This document shows positions 39,760-49,052 of a stretch of 64,000 nucleotides of DNA, piece by piece. The stretch's first letter is position 1, and each line of letters starts with the position of its first letter. The DNA comes from Heyndrickxia vini (GTDB taxonomy: Bacteria > Bacillota > Bacilli > Bacillales > Bacillaceae_C): the NCBI RefSeq assembly GCF_016772275.1, contig NZ_CP065425.1, positions 1,828,653 through 1,892,652 of the forward strand, read 5' to 3'. The translations under genes were made by a program, and so were the position numbers. Under the pieces are notes generated by a model. The model was not told the DNA's origin and did no database searches. It saw nothing but the letters and a program-made list of their open reading frames with translations.

Positions 39760-39800
39760 AAAATCGGTGTGAAACAACGAAGTTTCACACCGATTTTTAT
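39760..39800 (+). terminator. Terminator after ypvA
   Basis: A perfect 16-bp stem (AAAATCGGTGTGAAAC, 39760-39775, with GTTTCACACCGATTTT, 39782-39797) followed by TAT. Confidence 0.93.
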
Positions 39801-39871
39801 TGTTCTCCCTTTTCAGAAGAATATGATAAAATATATTTGATGTTGATTTTTTAGGGAGGTTCAATTTAACA

Positions 39872-41380
39872 ATGTCAGAGCATACAAAAGAAATAGAAAA
39901 AGAATTTTTAGAATATGTAAAAAAAATGCAAGCATATAATGAAGCACTCGGGTTGATCTATTGGGATCTTCGCACGGGAGCGCCAAAGAACGGTGTAGAT
40001 CAACGATCAGAAGTTGTTGGAATGCTTTCATCGGAAGTATTTCAAATGTCAACCTCTGAGGAAATGGCAGCATACATAGCTAGTCTCTCAGGAAGTGAAA
40101 ATTTATCAGAGATTACGAAAAAGACATTAAATGAATGCAAAAAAGACTATGATCGCAACAAAAAAATTCCGGTTAAGGATTTTAAAGAGTATGTTATCCT
40201 ACAGTCTAAGGCCGAAAGTGTTTGGGAAGAAGCGAGAGCAAAAGCTGACTTTGAAATGTTCCAGCCTTATTTAGAAAAAATTGTTAAATTCCAAAAAAAG
40301 TTTATTGGATATTGGGGATATGAAGGGAATAAATATAATACATTACTTGATATGTACGAGCCGGGTATCACGGTAGATATTTTAGATCAAGTATTTTCAG
40401 AAGTGAGAGAGGCAATTATCCCATTAGTCAAAAAGATATCTGAATCCTCAAACAAACCGGATACTTCATTTATTTTTAAACATTTTCCTAAGGATAAACA
40501 AAAGGAGTTTAGCTTGAAAATATTAGAGCAAATGGGCTATGATTTTAATTCTGGACGTTTAGATGAAACAGTACATCCATTTGCTACTGGTTTAAACCCG
40601 GGAGATGTACGTGTTACGACAAGATATGATGAAGAAGATTGGCGCACAGCTGTATTTGGTACCATCCATGAAGGTGGCCATGCATTATATGAACAAAATA
40701 TCTCAAAAAGACTAATCGGAACTCCACTTTGTGGTGGTACATCAATGGGAATTCATGAATCACAATCTTTATTTTATGAAAATATTGTTGGTCGTGATTT
40801 TTCATTTTGGAAACATAATTATAATGTTCTGAAAGAGTATGGCGATGGACAATTCAAAGATATTGATCTAAATGATTTTTATAATGCTATAAACGAATCT
40901 AAGCCTTCTTTAATTCGTATAGAGGCGGATATGCTAACGTATCCACTTCATATTATCATTCGATATGAGATTGAAAAGGGATTATTTAATGATGAAATCG
41001 AAGTGAAAGACTTACCAAAGGTTTGGAATGACAAATATGAAGAATATTTAGGCATTCGTCCTGAAAACAATGCTGAAGGAGTACTTCAAGATGTACATTG
41101 GTCAGGCGGAAGTTTTGGCTATTTCCCTTCCTACGCACTAGGGTATATGTATGCTGCGCAATTTAAACATGCGATGTTAAAAGACCTTCCAAATTATGAT
41201 GAGTTATTAGCATCAGGAAACTTAAAGCCGATTCAAGAATGGTTAACAGCGAATATTCATCAATATGGAAAATTGAAAAAACCTTTAGAAATTTTACACG
41301 ATGTGACAGGAGAAGGATTGAACGCGAAATATTTAATCAATTATTTAACCAATAAATACACAAAGGTTTATAATTTATAA
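39872..41380 (+). CDS. ypwA: Carboxypeptidase M32 (Taq type)
   Basis: A 502-residue cytoplasmic zinc carboxypeptidase. The metal motif HEGGH is at residues 266-270, followed by the M32 signature HESQSLFYENIVGR (third ligand Glu). RPENNAEGVLQDVHWSGGSFGYFPSYALGYMYAAQ near the end contains other conserved family blocks. It trims C-terminal residues from peptides. The ATG follows AGGGAGGTTC. In B. subtilis ypwA lies near xpt; here an EamA gene and the ba3 oxidase operon stand between them. Confidence 0.95.
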   Translation: MSEHTKEIEKEFLEYVKKMQAYNEALGLIYWDLRTGAPKNGVDQRSEVVGMLSSEVFQMSTSEEMAAYIASLSGSENLSEITKKTLNECKKDYDRNKKIPVKDFKEYVILQSKAESVWEEARAKADFEMFQPYLEKIVKFQKKFIGYWGYEGNKYNTLLDMYEPGITVDILDQVFSEVREAIIPLVKKISESSNKPDTSFIFKHFPKDKQKEFSLKILEQMGYDFNSGRLDETVHPFATGLNPGDVRVTTRYDEEDWRTAVFGTIHEGGHALYEQNISKRLIGTPLCGGTSMGIHESQSLFYENIVGRDFSFWKHNYNVLKEYGDGQFKDIDLNDFYNAINESKPSLIRIEADMLTYPLHIIIRYEIEKGLFNDEIEVKDLPKVWNDKYEEYLGIRPENNAEGVLQDVHWSGGSFGYFPSYALGYMYAAQFKHAMLKDLPNYDELLASGNLKPIQEWLTANIHQYGKLKKPLEILHDVTGEGLNAKYLINYLTNKYTKVYNL

Positions 41381-41450
41381 TTCATTACTCATGGCAACTG
41401 GATTTATTTCGGTTGCCTTCAATTTCATATTGAAGGAGGAATAATTAGAA

Positions 41451-42362
41451 TTGCCACAGCTTTTTATTATTTTGGCTGCGTTGTCATGGGGATTTATTTC
41501 GGTTTTTGTTAAAAAGTTATCAGCTTTTGGTTTTACAGAAATGGAAATTGTTACAATTCGCGTTGTTTATGCATTTATTTTGTTACTTCCAATTATTATA
41601 TTTCAGCGGAAAAGATCAGTCATTCGCATTAAGCTTACACATATACCTTATTTTATAGGAACTGGACTTTGTAGTATTGTCTTTTTTAATTGGTGTTACT
41701 TTACTGCAATGAACAAGTTGTCGGTTTCATTTGCTGTAATGCTTTTGTATACTTCTCCGGCATTCGTCGCTATACTCTCCTATTTTTTTCTAAAAGAAAA
41801 ATTAACGAAAAAGAAGTTATTTGCTGTTTTAATAACGATCTTTGGTTGTTCATTGATTGCGTTAAACGGTGGGGGAGATAATACTTGGGACCAATTAGGT
41901 TTTTCTATCGGACTAGGAGCGGGTTTAGGGTATGCATTATATAGTATCTTTGGTAAGCTTGCTACTCGATATTATGATTCTATTACAATAACGTTTTATA
42001 CATTTCTTGTTGCTTCAATTTGTTTAGTTCCATTTTATCGTTTTTGGGAAAAATTCAATCAGATTCCAACTAATTTACATTTTTATATGATCGGTTTAGC
42101 ACTTGTACCGACCGTATTAGCATACTTATTATATACGATTGGTTTGAATCGGATTGAAAGCAGTACGGCCGCTATTTTAGCTACAGTTGAACCTGTTGCA
42201 GCGATAATTATTGGTATTACACTTTTTAATGAAAAAATAGCGTATGTTCAATTTGCAGGGATCTTATGTATTTTATCATCCGTACTAATTTTAAGCATCA
42301 AAAGAAAATATATTAAAAGACATCAAAGTGAAGTAAGCTTTATTAACGAAAAAACCCGCTAA
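41451..42362 (+). CDS. EamA/DMT family transporter
   Basis: A 303-residue membrane protein with ten hydrophobic helices arranged as two EamA repeats (about 1-135 and 145-285), a drug/metabolite exporter fold. Typical segments are ALSWGFISVFVKK and, in the second repeat, SSTAAILATVEPVAAIIIG, with the Glu-Pro pair common to the family. The start is TTG at 41451 after GAAGGAGGAATAATTAG. Its stop codon lies inside a hairpin whose T tract faces the opposite strand. Substrate unknown. It is a different paralog from the EamA gene at 55997-56923. Confidence 0.9.
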   Translation: MPQLFIILAALSWGFISVFVKKLSAFGFTEMEIVTIRVVYAFILLLPIIIFQRKRSVIRIKLTHIPYFIGTGLCSIVFFNWCYFTAMNKLSVSFAVMLLYTSPAFVAILSYFFLKEKLTKKKLFAVLITIFGCSLIALNGGGDNTWDQLGFSIGLGAGLGYALYSIFGKLATRYYDSITITFYTFLVASICLVPFYRFWEKFNQIPTNLHFYMIGLALVPTVLAYLLYTIGLNRIESSTAAILATVEPVAAIIIGITLFNEKIAYVQFAGILCILSSVLILSIKRKYIKRHQSEVSFINEKTR

Positions 42363-42376
42363 TAATTTAGCGGGTT
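42353..42376 (-). terminator. Terminator of the ba3 oxidase operon
   Basis: AACCCGCTAA and TTAGCGGGTT form a perfect 10-bp stem around TAAT. On the minus strand it is followed by TTTTTTCG, so it serves the oxidase operon; the left arm covers the EamA stop codon. The plus-strand side lacks a T tract. Confidence 0.85.
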
Positions 42377-42383
42377 AACTTCA

Positions 42384-44036
42384 TCACCATAGTTTAAATC
42401 CTTTTGACCCAGGAGGGGCATTTTGAATCATGTCCATAAACGGAACGGTGTATGCTATCAAGATTAAAGCAGCTAAGATAGTCAACCATATTTTCCAATT
42501 TTCAAGAACCATTGGCGTTTTTTCTGCACTTTCTGCAACTTCACCAACCGGAAAATCCTGTTCTCCTTTGGGCGCAAAGAATGCTAAATTAAGAACGATT
42601 ACTATGATCAGAACGATGCCCAAAAAGAGTATGGAACCACCAATTGCTTGAGCGACTTGGTATGGAATCCAATCAAGTGCTTGTTGTGCATTTCCATAAG
42701 TAGTAAATGCCGTACGTCTTGGTGCTCCTAGAAGACCTTCAAGATGCATAGATCCTGACATGAATGCCATTCCGATTGTCCAACAAACCGCTTGAATAAT
42801 TGCTAAACGATTCATTGCTTTTGTGAATACTCTTCCAGTTAAATGTGGAATTAGCCAATAACTTATACCAAAGAAAGTTAACACAACGGTTGTTGCGACG
42901 GTTAAATGGAAATGACCTGTTACCCAAATCGTATTATGGACAACTTGGTCCATTTGGTTAGAAGCATTTATAATCCCACCTGCACCGGCAGGGACGAAAG
43001 CAACCATACCGATAAATGGAACAACAAATCTAGCATCCTTCCATGGAAGTTTTTTCAACCACCCGAATAATCCTGTTGCACCTTTGGCTCTCCCGAACAT
43101 TTCAAATGTTGCAAACATCGAAAAGGCAGTCATTAGGGAAGGTATAATAACCATAAATGTTAGAACAACTTGAACGAATTTCCAACTAGCATCGATGCCA
43201 GGTTCTGTTAACTGATGATGGAATCCTACTGGTATGGAAAATAATAAGAAAAGGATAAATACTAATCGTGCAAGTGAATCCGAGAATATTTTGCCGCCTA
43301 TAATTTTTGGAATAATGACATACCATGCCATATATGCCGGTAGCAGCCAGAAATATACAAGTGGGTGACCAAAGTACCAAAATAGAGTTCGACTTACAAG
43401 TACATTCACTGTATCCACTAGACCTAATGACCACGGTAATAGTTGAAATAATACTTCCCCGGCCACACCTAAAGTACACACAATCCATAGTAATGAATTC
43501 ACAACTACCATAAAACTTAATAATGGACTTGGTTTTCCAGGATTTTGCTTTCTCCATCTAATATAAGTGGCAATCATAGCACCACAAGCAATCCAACTAC
43601 CGACAATTAGAAGTGTTAATCCTAAGTAGAAAAGAAAATGTGCTTGTAATGGTGCATAGAAGGTGTAAAGAACGGTTGCCTTATTTGTTAATATCATCCA
43701 AGTGGCGAAAATGGTTCCAATTACCATTACGATAAAGCCAATCCAACCGGATAATCTAGCTTTACTTGATAAAGTTCCGGAAGTTCGGCTGACTGCGGCA
43801 AATTGAAAACCTAATATAAAATATGTTGTAAGTCCTAATCCGAGTAAAACACCGTGGGCGGTTAATATTTCATAATAATTAATTCCACCCGGTAATTCCA
43901 ACTTTCCAGATCTCACTAGTGTTTGTAGAAGTCCCATTAAACCACCAACTGCTAGTGCTATAAATGCCACTGAAATATATGCCATAGATAATTTTGCATC
44001 ACGTTTATCCACTTTACTAAATTGTGCGTTCATCAT
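42384..44036 (-). CDS. cbaA: ba3-type cytochrome c oxidase subunit I
   Basis: A 550-residue heme-copper oxidase of the B (ba3) family with about 13 membrane helices. The low-spin heme ligand region TAHGVLLGLG, the Cu-B/heme-a3 core ending in HFHLTVATTVVLTF, and FWYFGHPLVYFWLLPAYMAWY are visible. It reduces oxygen to water and pumps protons. Its start ATGATGA overlaps the stop of subunit II. The gene order IIa-II-I and the lack of a subunit III are ba3 hallmarks. B. subtilis 168 has no such operon at this place, so this is an accessory oxidase of the high-affinity type; the name cbaA follows Geobacillus usage. Confidence 0.94.
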   Translation of the reverse strand: MMNAQFSKVDKRDAKLSMAYISVAFIALAVGGLMGLLQTLVRSGKLELPGGINYYEILTAHGVLLGLGLTTYFILGFQFAAVSRTSGTLSSKARLSGWIGFIVMVIGTIFATWMILTNKATVLYTFYAPLQAHFLFYLGLTLLIVGSWIACGAMIATYIRWRKQNPGKPSPLLSFMVVVNSLLWIVCTLGVAGEVLFQLLPWSLGLVDTVNVLVSRTLFWYFGHPLVYFWLLPAYMAWYVIIPKIIGGKIFSDSLARLVFILFLLFSIPVGFHHQLTEPGIDASWKFVQVVLTFMVIIPSLMTAFSMFATFEMFGRAKGATGLFGWLKKLPWKDARFVVPFIGMVAFVPAGAGGIINASNQMDQVVHNTIWVTGHFHLTVATTVVLTFFGISYWLIPHLTGRVFTKAMNRLAIIQAVCWTIGMAFMSGSMHLEGLLGAPRRTAFTTYGNAQQALDWIPYQVAQAIGGSILFLGIVLIIVIVLNLAFFAPKGEQDFPVGEVAESAEKTPMVLENWKIWLTILAALILIAYTVPFMDMIQNAPPGSKGFKLW

Positions 44037-44512
44037 TTTTCCACCACCTTAATTCTAGCTGACATCATATGATGTCCAGTACCACAATACTCATTACATA
44101 TGATTAGAAATTCACCTGTTTTACTAAAAGTTGTAACATATTCACTTATATAACCCGGTTCTAACATCATATTGACATTTGTTCCAGCAATCTCAAATCC
44201 ATGAACAACATCCTTAGTAGTAGCGATGATTTTTACTTTAGCACCTTTTGGGATTTCGATTTCCCCCGGTGTAAACGAGAAGGCAGCTGCAACAATTACT
44301 AATTCGTAATCCCATTCTTTACCTTGAACCTTGTGTAACCCTGGTTTTGTAAATGGTTCGCTCTCATTGACTCTTTCAGGATCAACGAAAGCTTTTGCAC
44401 TCGGTGGCTTATGCCCTTGATGAAACGCTTGGATTCCGACAATAGATAAGAAAATAATAAGTGCTGAAATTCCGAAGGTTAACCACCATTTTTCATAGCG
44501 ATGTAAATGCAT
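44033..44512 (-). CDS. cbaB: ba3-type cytochrome c oxidase subunit II
   Basis: A 159-residue subunit with one N-terminal helix (WWLTFGISALIIFLSIVGI) and a cupredoxin domain outside the membrane. The CuA site is intact: VHGFEI (His) and CNEYCGTGHHMM (Cys, Cys, His, Met). It takes electrons from cytochrome c. ATG at 44512 (MHLHRYEK) is preferred because TTGGAG lies just upstream; an ATG at 44533 directly abuts the stop of subunit IIa and would add seven residues. Overlaps the subunit I start by four bases. Confidence 0.92.
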   Translation of the reverse strand: MHLHRYEKWWLTFGISALIIFLSIVGIQAFHQGHKPPSAKAFVDPERVNESEPFTKPGLHKVQGKEWDYELVIVAAAFSFTPGEIEIPKGAKVKIIATTKDVVHGFEIAGTNVNMMLEPGYISEYVTTFSKTGEFLIICNEYCGTGHHMMSARIKVVEK

Positions 44513-44533
44513 AATCGATTCAACTCCAATCAT

Positions 44534-44674
44534 TTATAGACGATTTAAATAAAGGCCAAAGACTGCAAGCCATGAAATAACTAGAAAGGCTCCTACGATA
44601 AAAACAGCAATCAAAGTCCCTTTTAAAGATGTTGGTTCTTCTTTTACCTTTTTTTTAGACTGTGGAATAGCCAT
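44534..44674 (-). CDS. ba3-type oxidase subunit IIa
   Basis: A 46-residue single-helix protein: a Lys-rich N-terminus (IPQSKKKVKEEP), then a hydrophobic helix (LIAVFIVGAFLVISWLAVFG) and a short LYLNRL end. In Thermus and Bacillaceae ba3 oxidases such a subunit IIa lies next to subunit II and supplies the helix missing from it. The ATG at 44674 follows GGAGTGATAAAG. The stop touches the longer start of subunit II. It is a real gene despite its size. Confidence 0.88.
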   Translation of the reverse strand: MAIPQSKKKVKEEPTSLKGTLIAVFIVGAFLVISWLAVFGLYLNRL

Positions 44675-44721
44675 ACTTTATCACTCCATTCTTTTTTAAA
44701 TATCTTTAACGTGATACTTTT

Positions 44722-44764
44722 ATCATAGTGATGATATGAACATCCATCTGTGACTTTTATCACA
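44722..44764 (-). promoter_or_regulatory. Fnr/CRP-type site and promoter for the ba3 oxidase operon
   Basis: On the plus strand TGTGACTTTTATCACA (44749-44764) is a perfect TGTGA-N6-TCACA palindrome. On the minus strand a -10 box TATGAT lies at 44727-44722, which predicts a transcript start at 44715. The palindrome centre is then exactly at -41.5, the standard position for Fnr or CRP activation. A second, smaller palindrome, TGATACTTTTATCA (44712-44725), overlaps the -10 and start. B. subtilis Fnr uses this same consensus under oxygen limitation; whether Fnr or another CRP family member acts here is inferred. Confidence 0.65.
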
Positions 44765-44825
44765 CTTAGGCGTACATTTTGTGATGAATATGTGAAAATG
44801 TGAACAAAAGTTTTATTGAAATAGC

Positions 44826-44854
44826 TTTTCAAGAACGATTAATGGTGATATAAT
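44826..44854 (+). promoter_or_regulatory. Promoter of the xpt-pbuX leader
   Basis: TTTTCA (44826-44831), 17 bases, then a perfect TATAAT (44849-44854), about 22 bases before the riboswitch aptamer. The -35 is weak. Confidence 0.65.
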
Positions 44855-44873
44855 CGAACCACAATAAAAAAAG

Positions 44874-44950
44874 CATTCACTCATATAATCGCGGGAATAT
44901 GGCCTGCAAGTTTCTACCGAGCTACCTTAAATAGCTTGACTATGTGTGAG
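44874..44950 (+). promoter_or_regulatory. Guanine riboswitch aptamer upstream of xpt
   Basis: A purine-class aptamer with the conserved sequence CACTCATATAATC, the P2 stem GCGGG/CCTGC, the P3 stem GAGCTA/TAGCTT and the closing GACTATGTGTG. The base before TATG is C, which selects guanine (adenine switches have U). It senses guanine or hypoxanthine and shuts off xpt-pbuX. The 3' side of P1 with its flank (TATGTGTGAGCAATGT) can pair with ACATTGCCACACTCAT in the terminator, giving the expected switch. Confidence 0.95.
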
Positions 44951-45004
44951 CAATGTAAATCAATAATTTACTATATTGATTATTTACTATTTCTATTGAC
45001 ATCT

Positions 45005-45686
<682 letters not shown>

Positions 45687-45687
<1 letters not shown>

Positions 45688-46991
45688 TGCAAAATAAATT
45701 TAAAATGGCTACAATTGGAATTCAACACGTACTCGCTATGTATGCGGGTGCGGTTATTATTCCTTTAATTGTTGGCGGTAAGTTAGGAATGACCAGTAAA
45801 GAATTAACCTTTTTAGTTTCAATTGATATATTTATGTGTGGAATTGCAACGATCCTCCAAGTATGGAAAAATCGATTTTTCGGAATTGGTTTGCCAGTAG
45901 TTTTGGGATGTACTTTTACCGCAGTAGGTCCGATGATAGCGATAGGTTTACAAGATGGAATAACTGCAATATATGGGGCTGTCATCGCATCAGGACTTCT
46001 TATCATTATTATTAGTAAGTTTTTTGGGAAGTTAGTTCGCTTTTTTCCGCCAATTGTTACAGGTTCCGTTGTGACAACCATCGGTATTACACTTATCCCT
46101 GTTGCAATGAATAATATGGCAGGTGGGGAGGGGAACCCGCAATTTGGTTCTTTAAGCAATGTTGGTTTGGCTTTTGGAACATTAATAATAATTATCCTTT
46201 TACAACGATTTTTTAAAGGATTTATTCGGTCTATTTCGATTTTATTAGGACTAGTTATCGGAACAATAGCTGCAGCATTCATGGGGAAAGTAGATTTTAC
46301 CCCAGTAAGTGATGCTTCTATGTTCCATATGATTACACCGCTTTATTTTGGCATTCCTACGTTTGAATGGTCTGCAATTTTAACGATGTTTCTTGTCGCG
46401 ATGGTAAGCTTAGTTGAATCTACTGGCGTATACTATGCTTTAAGTGATATTACGAATCAAAAAATTTCCGAGGATGATCTAGCTAGAGGATATCGTTCTG
46501 AAGGATTGGCAAGCGTGATTGGCGGAATATTTAATTCATTTCCATATACTACCTTTTCGCAAAATGTGGGACTTGTACAATTATCAGGGATTAAATCGAA
46601 AAATGTTATTTACCTTGTTGGTATCTTTTTAATGATTTTAGGCTTAATTCCGAAACTTGGAGCATTAACAACAATTATTCCATCATCCGTCTTAGGTGGA
46701 GCAATGGTTGCAATGTTCGGATCTGTTATCGCTTCTGGAATAAAAATGTTAAGTCGAGTAGATTTATCATCCCATGAGAATTTATTAATTATTGCGTGTT
46801 CTGTTGGAATGGGAATGGGAGTAACTGTTGTACCTGGCCTTTTTGCTAATCTTCCTGAAAATATTCAAATTCTAACAAGCAATGGAATTGTAACTGGGAG
46901 CTTAACAGCCATTGTATTAAATATTTTATTTAATATCGTACCATCTAAGCAAAGGAAGCAGATAGAAGTTATCAGTCAAAAGGCATCATAA
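45687..46991 (+). CDS. pbuX: Xanthine permease (NCS2 family)
   Basis: A 434-residue NCS2 uracil-xanthine transporter with about 14 membrane helices. Visible family features are QHVLAMYAGAV in the first helix, NSFPYTTFSQNVG (substrate site), and ESTGVYYALSD. It brings xanthine in for Xpt. The start overlaps the xpt stop by one base. No terminator is obvious right after the stop; a tiny zinc-ribbon gene follows. Confidence 0.97.
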
Positions 46992-47065
46992 GTCTAGACA
47001 CCTTTTTCCATTATCTTTAATATTATATAGCTATAAATTGTTATAAAGTGAGAGTGCTATGAATG

Positions 47066-47209
47066 ATGGAAAGGTATTACTGTGACCATTGTCGGATCAT
47101 CAGCGATAAAATTGAAAGATGCAGTAAGTGTGGAAAAGATATTACACAAAAAATCAAAATTCAAGTACAATACCAAACAAATTCAAGGTCAAACCAAAAA
47201 GGGTTCTGA
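47066..47209 (+). CDS. Zinc-ribbon mini-protein, 47 residues
   Basis: A 47-residue open frame starting at an ATG just before pbuX-distal sequences. Two CxxC knuckles, CDHC and CSKC, ten residues apart, form a rubredoxin-like zinc ribbon, and the C-terminus is basic and Gln/Ser-rich. The ribosome site is weak (AGAGTG). A terminator stem lies inside its last codons. The frame could be fortuitous, but the paired CxxC motifs argue it is real. Function unknown. Confidence 0.55.
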   Translation: MERYYCDHCRIISDKIERCSKCGKDITQKIKIQVQYQTNSRSNQKGF

Positions 47210-47217
47210 CCTTTTTT
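47185..47217 (+). terminator. Terminator after pbuX and the zinc-ribbon ORF
   Basis: AAGGTCA-A-ACC (47185-47195) pairs with GGTT-C-TGACCTT (47202-47212) and is followed by TTTTTTGG. It overlaps the last codons of the small zinc-ribbon gene and would end the xpt-pbuX transcript. Confidence 0.75.
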
Positions 47218-47279
47218 GGTTGGAAAGTTAGGTGAAGAGGCTTACAAAAGTAAGAAGTGAGCAGTTACAAAAACTGCTC

Positions 47280-47732
47280 TTATTTCTCAAGCATGAGCAA
47301 AAGATTTAGCTCACCTATTTGTTCTAATTGAACGGGAAGACATAAGGCTTTATCAAAACCGGAGAAACTTGAGTGTCCGATAATGACGGTTGGAGGGGTT
47401 ATATCAATTACAAATCCTTTTTGAGAAATATTTGTTGACATATTTCCCGCAATCATGTTACCAAGTTCTCCTGAGAACGACTCAATCATTTCTGCTTGAA
47501 TCGGCATACCGAACATCTTTTCACCGATTTTTGAAAATAAGTCATATTCACCATCAATAAGGATTCTTCCTTTAATGTCACCGGTAATGCCAACAAGTAC
47601 CCCAATGGAATGTCCAGTGAAAGAAGCATTGTATAGCTTTGGAGAATCAATAAGGAGTGAAATTGGTAATACAGATTTTAAGGAATCAATTGTTGAATTT
47701 AATACTTCTGTTACTATTTTGCTCGCACTCAC
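47280..47732 (-). CDS. cheX: CheX-like chemotaxis phosphatase
   Basis: A 150-residue protein of the CheC/CheX/FliY family, which dephosphorylates the chemotaxis regulator CheY-P. The signature ESFSGELGNMIAGN contains the catalytic Glu and Asn spaced as in CheX. It lies between pbuX and bpsA; as far as I recall B. subtilis lacks a gene like this here and uses CheC and FliY instead. No other chemotaxis gene is in the window. A weak hairpin (GAGCAGTT/AACTGCTC) follows the stop. Confidence 0.88.
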   Translation of the reverse strand: MSASKIVTEVLNSTIDSLKSVLPISLLIDSPKLYNASFTGHSIGVLVGITGDIKGRILIDGEYDLFSKIGEKMFGMPIQAEMIESFSGELGNMIAGNMSTNISQKGFVIDITPPTVIIGHSSFSGFDKALCLPVQLEQIGELNLLLMLEK

Positions 47733-47858
47733 TGTCGTTTCCTCCCGAAAAATGTCTAACTTTATATTATCATATTTATTTAAATAGAATAAATATTTTT
47801 ATAAAAAGTTAATATAGGGTGGAAAATATTGAGTGTATTTTCAATTTCAAAAGAAGTG

Positions 47859-47923
47859 TATAATAAATTTGCACAACAACTCCTTCAAAACATAAACCAT
47901 TGCTCCCTCAGGGAGCTTTTTTT
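47859..47923 (+). ncRNA. Possible short transcript with its own terminator
   Basis: A perfect TATAAT (47859-47864) without a good -35 is followed about 40 bases later by a strong terminator, GCTCCC-TCA-GGGAGC-TTTTTTT (47902-47923). No gene on the plus strand lies before it. A 50-base RNA, or an attenuated leader of bpsA, is possible. An alternative is a TTG open frame from 47829, but the terminator sits inside it. Confidence 0.35.
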
Positions 47924-47987
47924 ATACATAAAATTAGCATGATATGGAAAACATAACCTTACATATAGTAAGGGAGATCGATAAGTA

Positions 47988-49052
47988 ATGCCTAAAATAG
48001 GTTCGGTTGGATTAGGAATTCCAAAATATAAATATTCACAAATTGATACAATGAACTTTGTTTATCAATTATTTTCTAATAATGTCAAAGACATCAACAG
48101 ATTAATTAAAGTATTTCAAAATGGAGAAATACAAACGCGTTACTTTGTGAAGGATATGGTCTGGTTTAATGAGAATCATACATTTGCAGAAAAAAACAAT
48201 GCGTTTATTAATGAAGCAATTGACTTAGGAATAAAAGCTATAGAAAATTGTCTGCCGGATGAAGATTATGGAACAATAGATGCAATTTTTATGGTTTGTA
48301 CTTCCGGTCTTGCCACGCCAAGTATTGAAGCAAGAATTATGAATAAGTTGCCATTTAAGGAAGATGTAAAACGAATTCCTATCTGGGGATTAGGTTGTGC
48401 GGGAGGAGCATCAGGATTATCCCGTGCCTATGAATACTGTCTTGCTTTTCCGCAAGCAAAGGTAATTGTCTTATCAATTGAAATTTGTAGCTTGACATTT
48501 CAAAAAAATGATTTTTCTAAAAGTAATCTTATTGGAACATCACTATTTGCCGATGGGGCCGCATGTGCACTGGTTGTAGGCGATGAGTGTGAGCAAATTG
48601 AATATATTAATAAACCGATTCCCGCTATATATGGAACGGAATCACGGCTGATGGCCAATTCCCTAGATGTTATGGGCTGGGACTTTCAAGATGATGGAAT
48701 GCATGTTATTTTTTCTAAAGATATCCCGTCTATCGTTGAACACTGGTTAAAACCGAATGTAGAATCATTTTTAACAAAATATGACTTGAGATTATCAGAT
48801 ATTTCCCAGTTTGTTGCACATCCTGGAGGTAAGAAGGTAGTAAAGGCATATGAAAAGGCTTTACAATTTCCTGCTTCAAAAACAGAGGACGCAAGAGAAG
48901 TATTGAATCAATTTGGTAATATGTCCTCACCTACCATTTTTTATGTTTTAAAACGCATTATGGATAGTGATGTAAAGTCAGGAGAATGGGGACTAGCCAT
49001 TGCGTTAGGTCCCGGTTTTAGCTCAGAACAACTGTTAATGAGGTGGGAATAA
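47988..49052 (+). CDS. bpsA: Type III polyketide synthase (chalcone/stilbene synthase-like)
   Basis: A 354-residue condensing enzyme of the BpsA (bcsA) type. The catalytic triad is intact: Cys137 in GLGCAGG, His in VAHPGGK and Asn in QFGNMSSP. In B. subtilis BpsA makes alkylpyrones and alkylresorcinols from long acyl-CoAs and malonyl-CoA, and BpsB methylates them. The ATG follows AAGGGAGATCG. The bpsB start overlaps its stop. Products of the pair are membrane-associated phenolic lipids in B. subtilis; in this organism they are untested. Confidence 0.95.
   Translation: MPKIGSVGLGIPKYKYSQIDTMNFVYQLFSNNVKDINRLIKVFQNGEIQTRYFVKDMVWFNENHTFAEKNNAFINEAIDLGIKAIENCLPDEDYGTIDAIFMVCTSGLATPSIEARIMNKLPFKEDVKRIPIWGLGCAGGASGLSRAYEYCLAFPQAKVIVLSIEICSLTFQKNDFSKSNLIGTSLFADGAACALVVGDECEQIEYINKPIPAIYGTESRLMANSLDVMGWDFQDDGMHVIFSKDIPSIVEHWLKPNVESFLTKYDLRLSDISQFVAHPGGKKVVKAYEKALQFPASKTEDAREVLNQFGNMSSPTIFYVLKRIMDSDVKSGEWGLAIALGPGFSSEQLLMRWE

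Noticed and set aside
45722-46282. 186-codon minus-strand frame in pbuX
   Set aside because: Shadow of a membrane-protein gene; Pro-rich composition and no start signal.
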